A stretch of DNA of 14,419 nt, from assembly GCF_000716435.1 (NCBI RefSeq), contig NZ_JNWO01000057.1, positions 1 through 14,419 on the forward strand, read 5' to 3'. The notes beneath the pieces were generated by a model. It saw only the letters and a program-made list of their open reading frames with translations, had not been told where the DNA came from and did not search any database. Origin of the DNA: Streptomyces xylophagus. Lineage in GTDB: Bacteria > Actinomycetota > Actinomycetes > Streptomycetales > Streptomycetaceae. The stretch's first letter is position 1; each line of letters starts with the position of its first letter. The position numbers and the translations under genes are program-made. Below, in pieces: positions 14,158 to 14,419 of this stretch.

Positions 14158-14187
14158 TTCGCTCGGGCTCAAGGAATCCGCTAAAGT
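14158..14187 (+). promoter_or_regulatory. rrn promoter, TTCGCT-18-TAAAGT
   Basis: TTCGCT (14158-14163) and TAAAGT (14182-14187) are 18 bp apart. The -10 is good and the -35 matches three of six positions. The surrounding sequence matches my memory of Streptomyces rRNA operon promoter regions. Confidence 0.6.
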
Positions 14188-14254
14188 CTCACTCGTCGGA
14201 ACGGCCCAAGGGCCGGGAAGGCAGCCCACTCTGACTGGGAGTCAGGCCTGAAAG

Positions 14255-14272
14255 GGTCTGGTAGAGTCGGAA
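14255..14272 (+). promoter_or_regulatory. rrn -10 module, copy 1
   Basis: GGTCTGGTAGAGTCGGAA contains the -10 TAGAGT (14262-14267). No good -35 is visible at 17-18 bp. An 18-nt near-identical copy lies 82 bp downstream. Such -35-poor promoters are known in Streptomyces rrn operons. Confidence 0.65.
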
Positions 14273-14336
14273 CCGCCGGAAAGGGAAACGCGGAAGCGGA
14301 AACCTGGAAAGCACCGAGGAAATCGGGACCGGAAAC

Positions 14337-14354
14337 GGTCTGATAGAGTCGGAA
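14337..14354 (+). promoter_or_regulatory. rrn -10 module, copy 2
   Basis: GGTCTGATAGAGTCGGAA contains the -10 TAGAGT (14344-14349) and differs from copy 1 at one base. It has no clear -35. It is the promoter nearest the rRNA genes within the window. Confidence 0.65.
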
Positions 14355-14419
14355 ACGCAAGACCGAAGGGAAAAGCCCGGAGGAAAGCCCGAGAGGGTGA
14401 GTACAAAGGAAGCGTCCGT

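Larger units (their letters stand above)
14011..14419 (+). other. Ribosomal RNA operon upstream leader, cut by contig end
   Basis: No protein gene is supported here. From about 14180 the sequence is the purine-rich promoter/leader region that precedes 16S rRNA in Streptomyces, ending GAGGGTGAGTACAAAGGAAG and the first bases beyond. From memory, the next bases in other Streptomyces are the processing and antitermination region, then 16S. The 16S gene itself is not in the window. 14011-14157 holds only short features: a CGACG/CGTCG inverted repeat near 14078-14090 and a TTGGCA (14102-14107) with no matching -10. The abrupt end is what collapse of multi-copy rrn operons gives in short-read assembly. 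Confidence 0.88.

Noticed and set aside
14360..14419. 16S rRNA gene within the window
   Set aside because: The sequence stops in the rrn leader; no 16S 5' end or anti-SD region is present.

Overview
The window looks like a complete assembled contig from a Streptomyces chromosome. Support: very high GC with G/C at third codon positions; GTG starts; Streptomyces-type -10 boxes; gene content (ilvD, proC, an attenuated trpS, an rrn upstream region) that recalls the ilvD-proC-trpRS1 neighbourhood of S. coelicolor (remembered, not searched). Both ends are assembly edges. Bases 2-67 are an Illumina/Nextera i7 adapter ending in the Tn5 mosaic end, so genomic DNA starts at 68. The right end stops inside the promoter/leader region of a ribosomal RNA operon, just short of 16S rRNA, as expected when short-read assembly breaks at a multi-copy rrn repeat.

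Layout. 258-1684 (+): a sugar phosphate isomerase/epimerase-type TIM barrel overlapping a TetR regulator by 4 nt. 1808-3661 (+): ilvD, preceded by a perfect 7-bp inverted repeat and followed by a strong terminator. 3723-5825 (-): a membrane-anchored Ser/Thr protein kinase with an extracytoplasmic PQQ-type beta-propeller. Divergent from it, 6008-6686 (+) carries two small SH3-like proteins that are clear duplicates, only the second with a signal peptide. 6733-7260 (+): a small membrane protein. 7261-7649: a non-coding stretch with two families of direct repeats. 7650-8432 (+): a SAM-dependent methyltransferase, convergent with a SulP-family transporter with a STAS domain (8546-10027, -). 10277-11889 (+): a two-gene ABC-2 exporter whose -10 box and start codon lie in a near-perfect operator palindrome. 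11952-12761 (+): proC. 12783-13778 (-): trpS, an auxiliary-type tryptophanyl-tRNA synthetase.

The best-resolved regulatory system is upstream of trpS. A 13-codon leader peptide with tandem Trp codons is followed by four ordered pairing segments that form either a 1:2 pause hairpin plus 3:4 terminator, or a 2:3 antiterminator. This is textbook ribosome-mediated transcription attenuation; I recall such control being reported for the indolmycin-resistant TrpRS1 of S. coelicolor, so it is probably not new as a class. Facing away from it, a TTGACA-17-TAGTGT promoter and at least three further -10 elements drive the rrn operon off the right edge.

The less explained items are the palindromic operator of the ABC exporter with no regulator gene beside it, the 16-bp palindrome at the kinase/SH3 divergent promoter, the SH3 twin lacking a secretion signal, and the degenerate repeats at 7261-7588.
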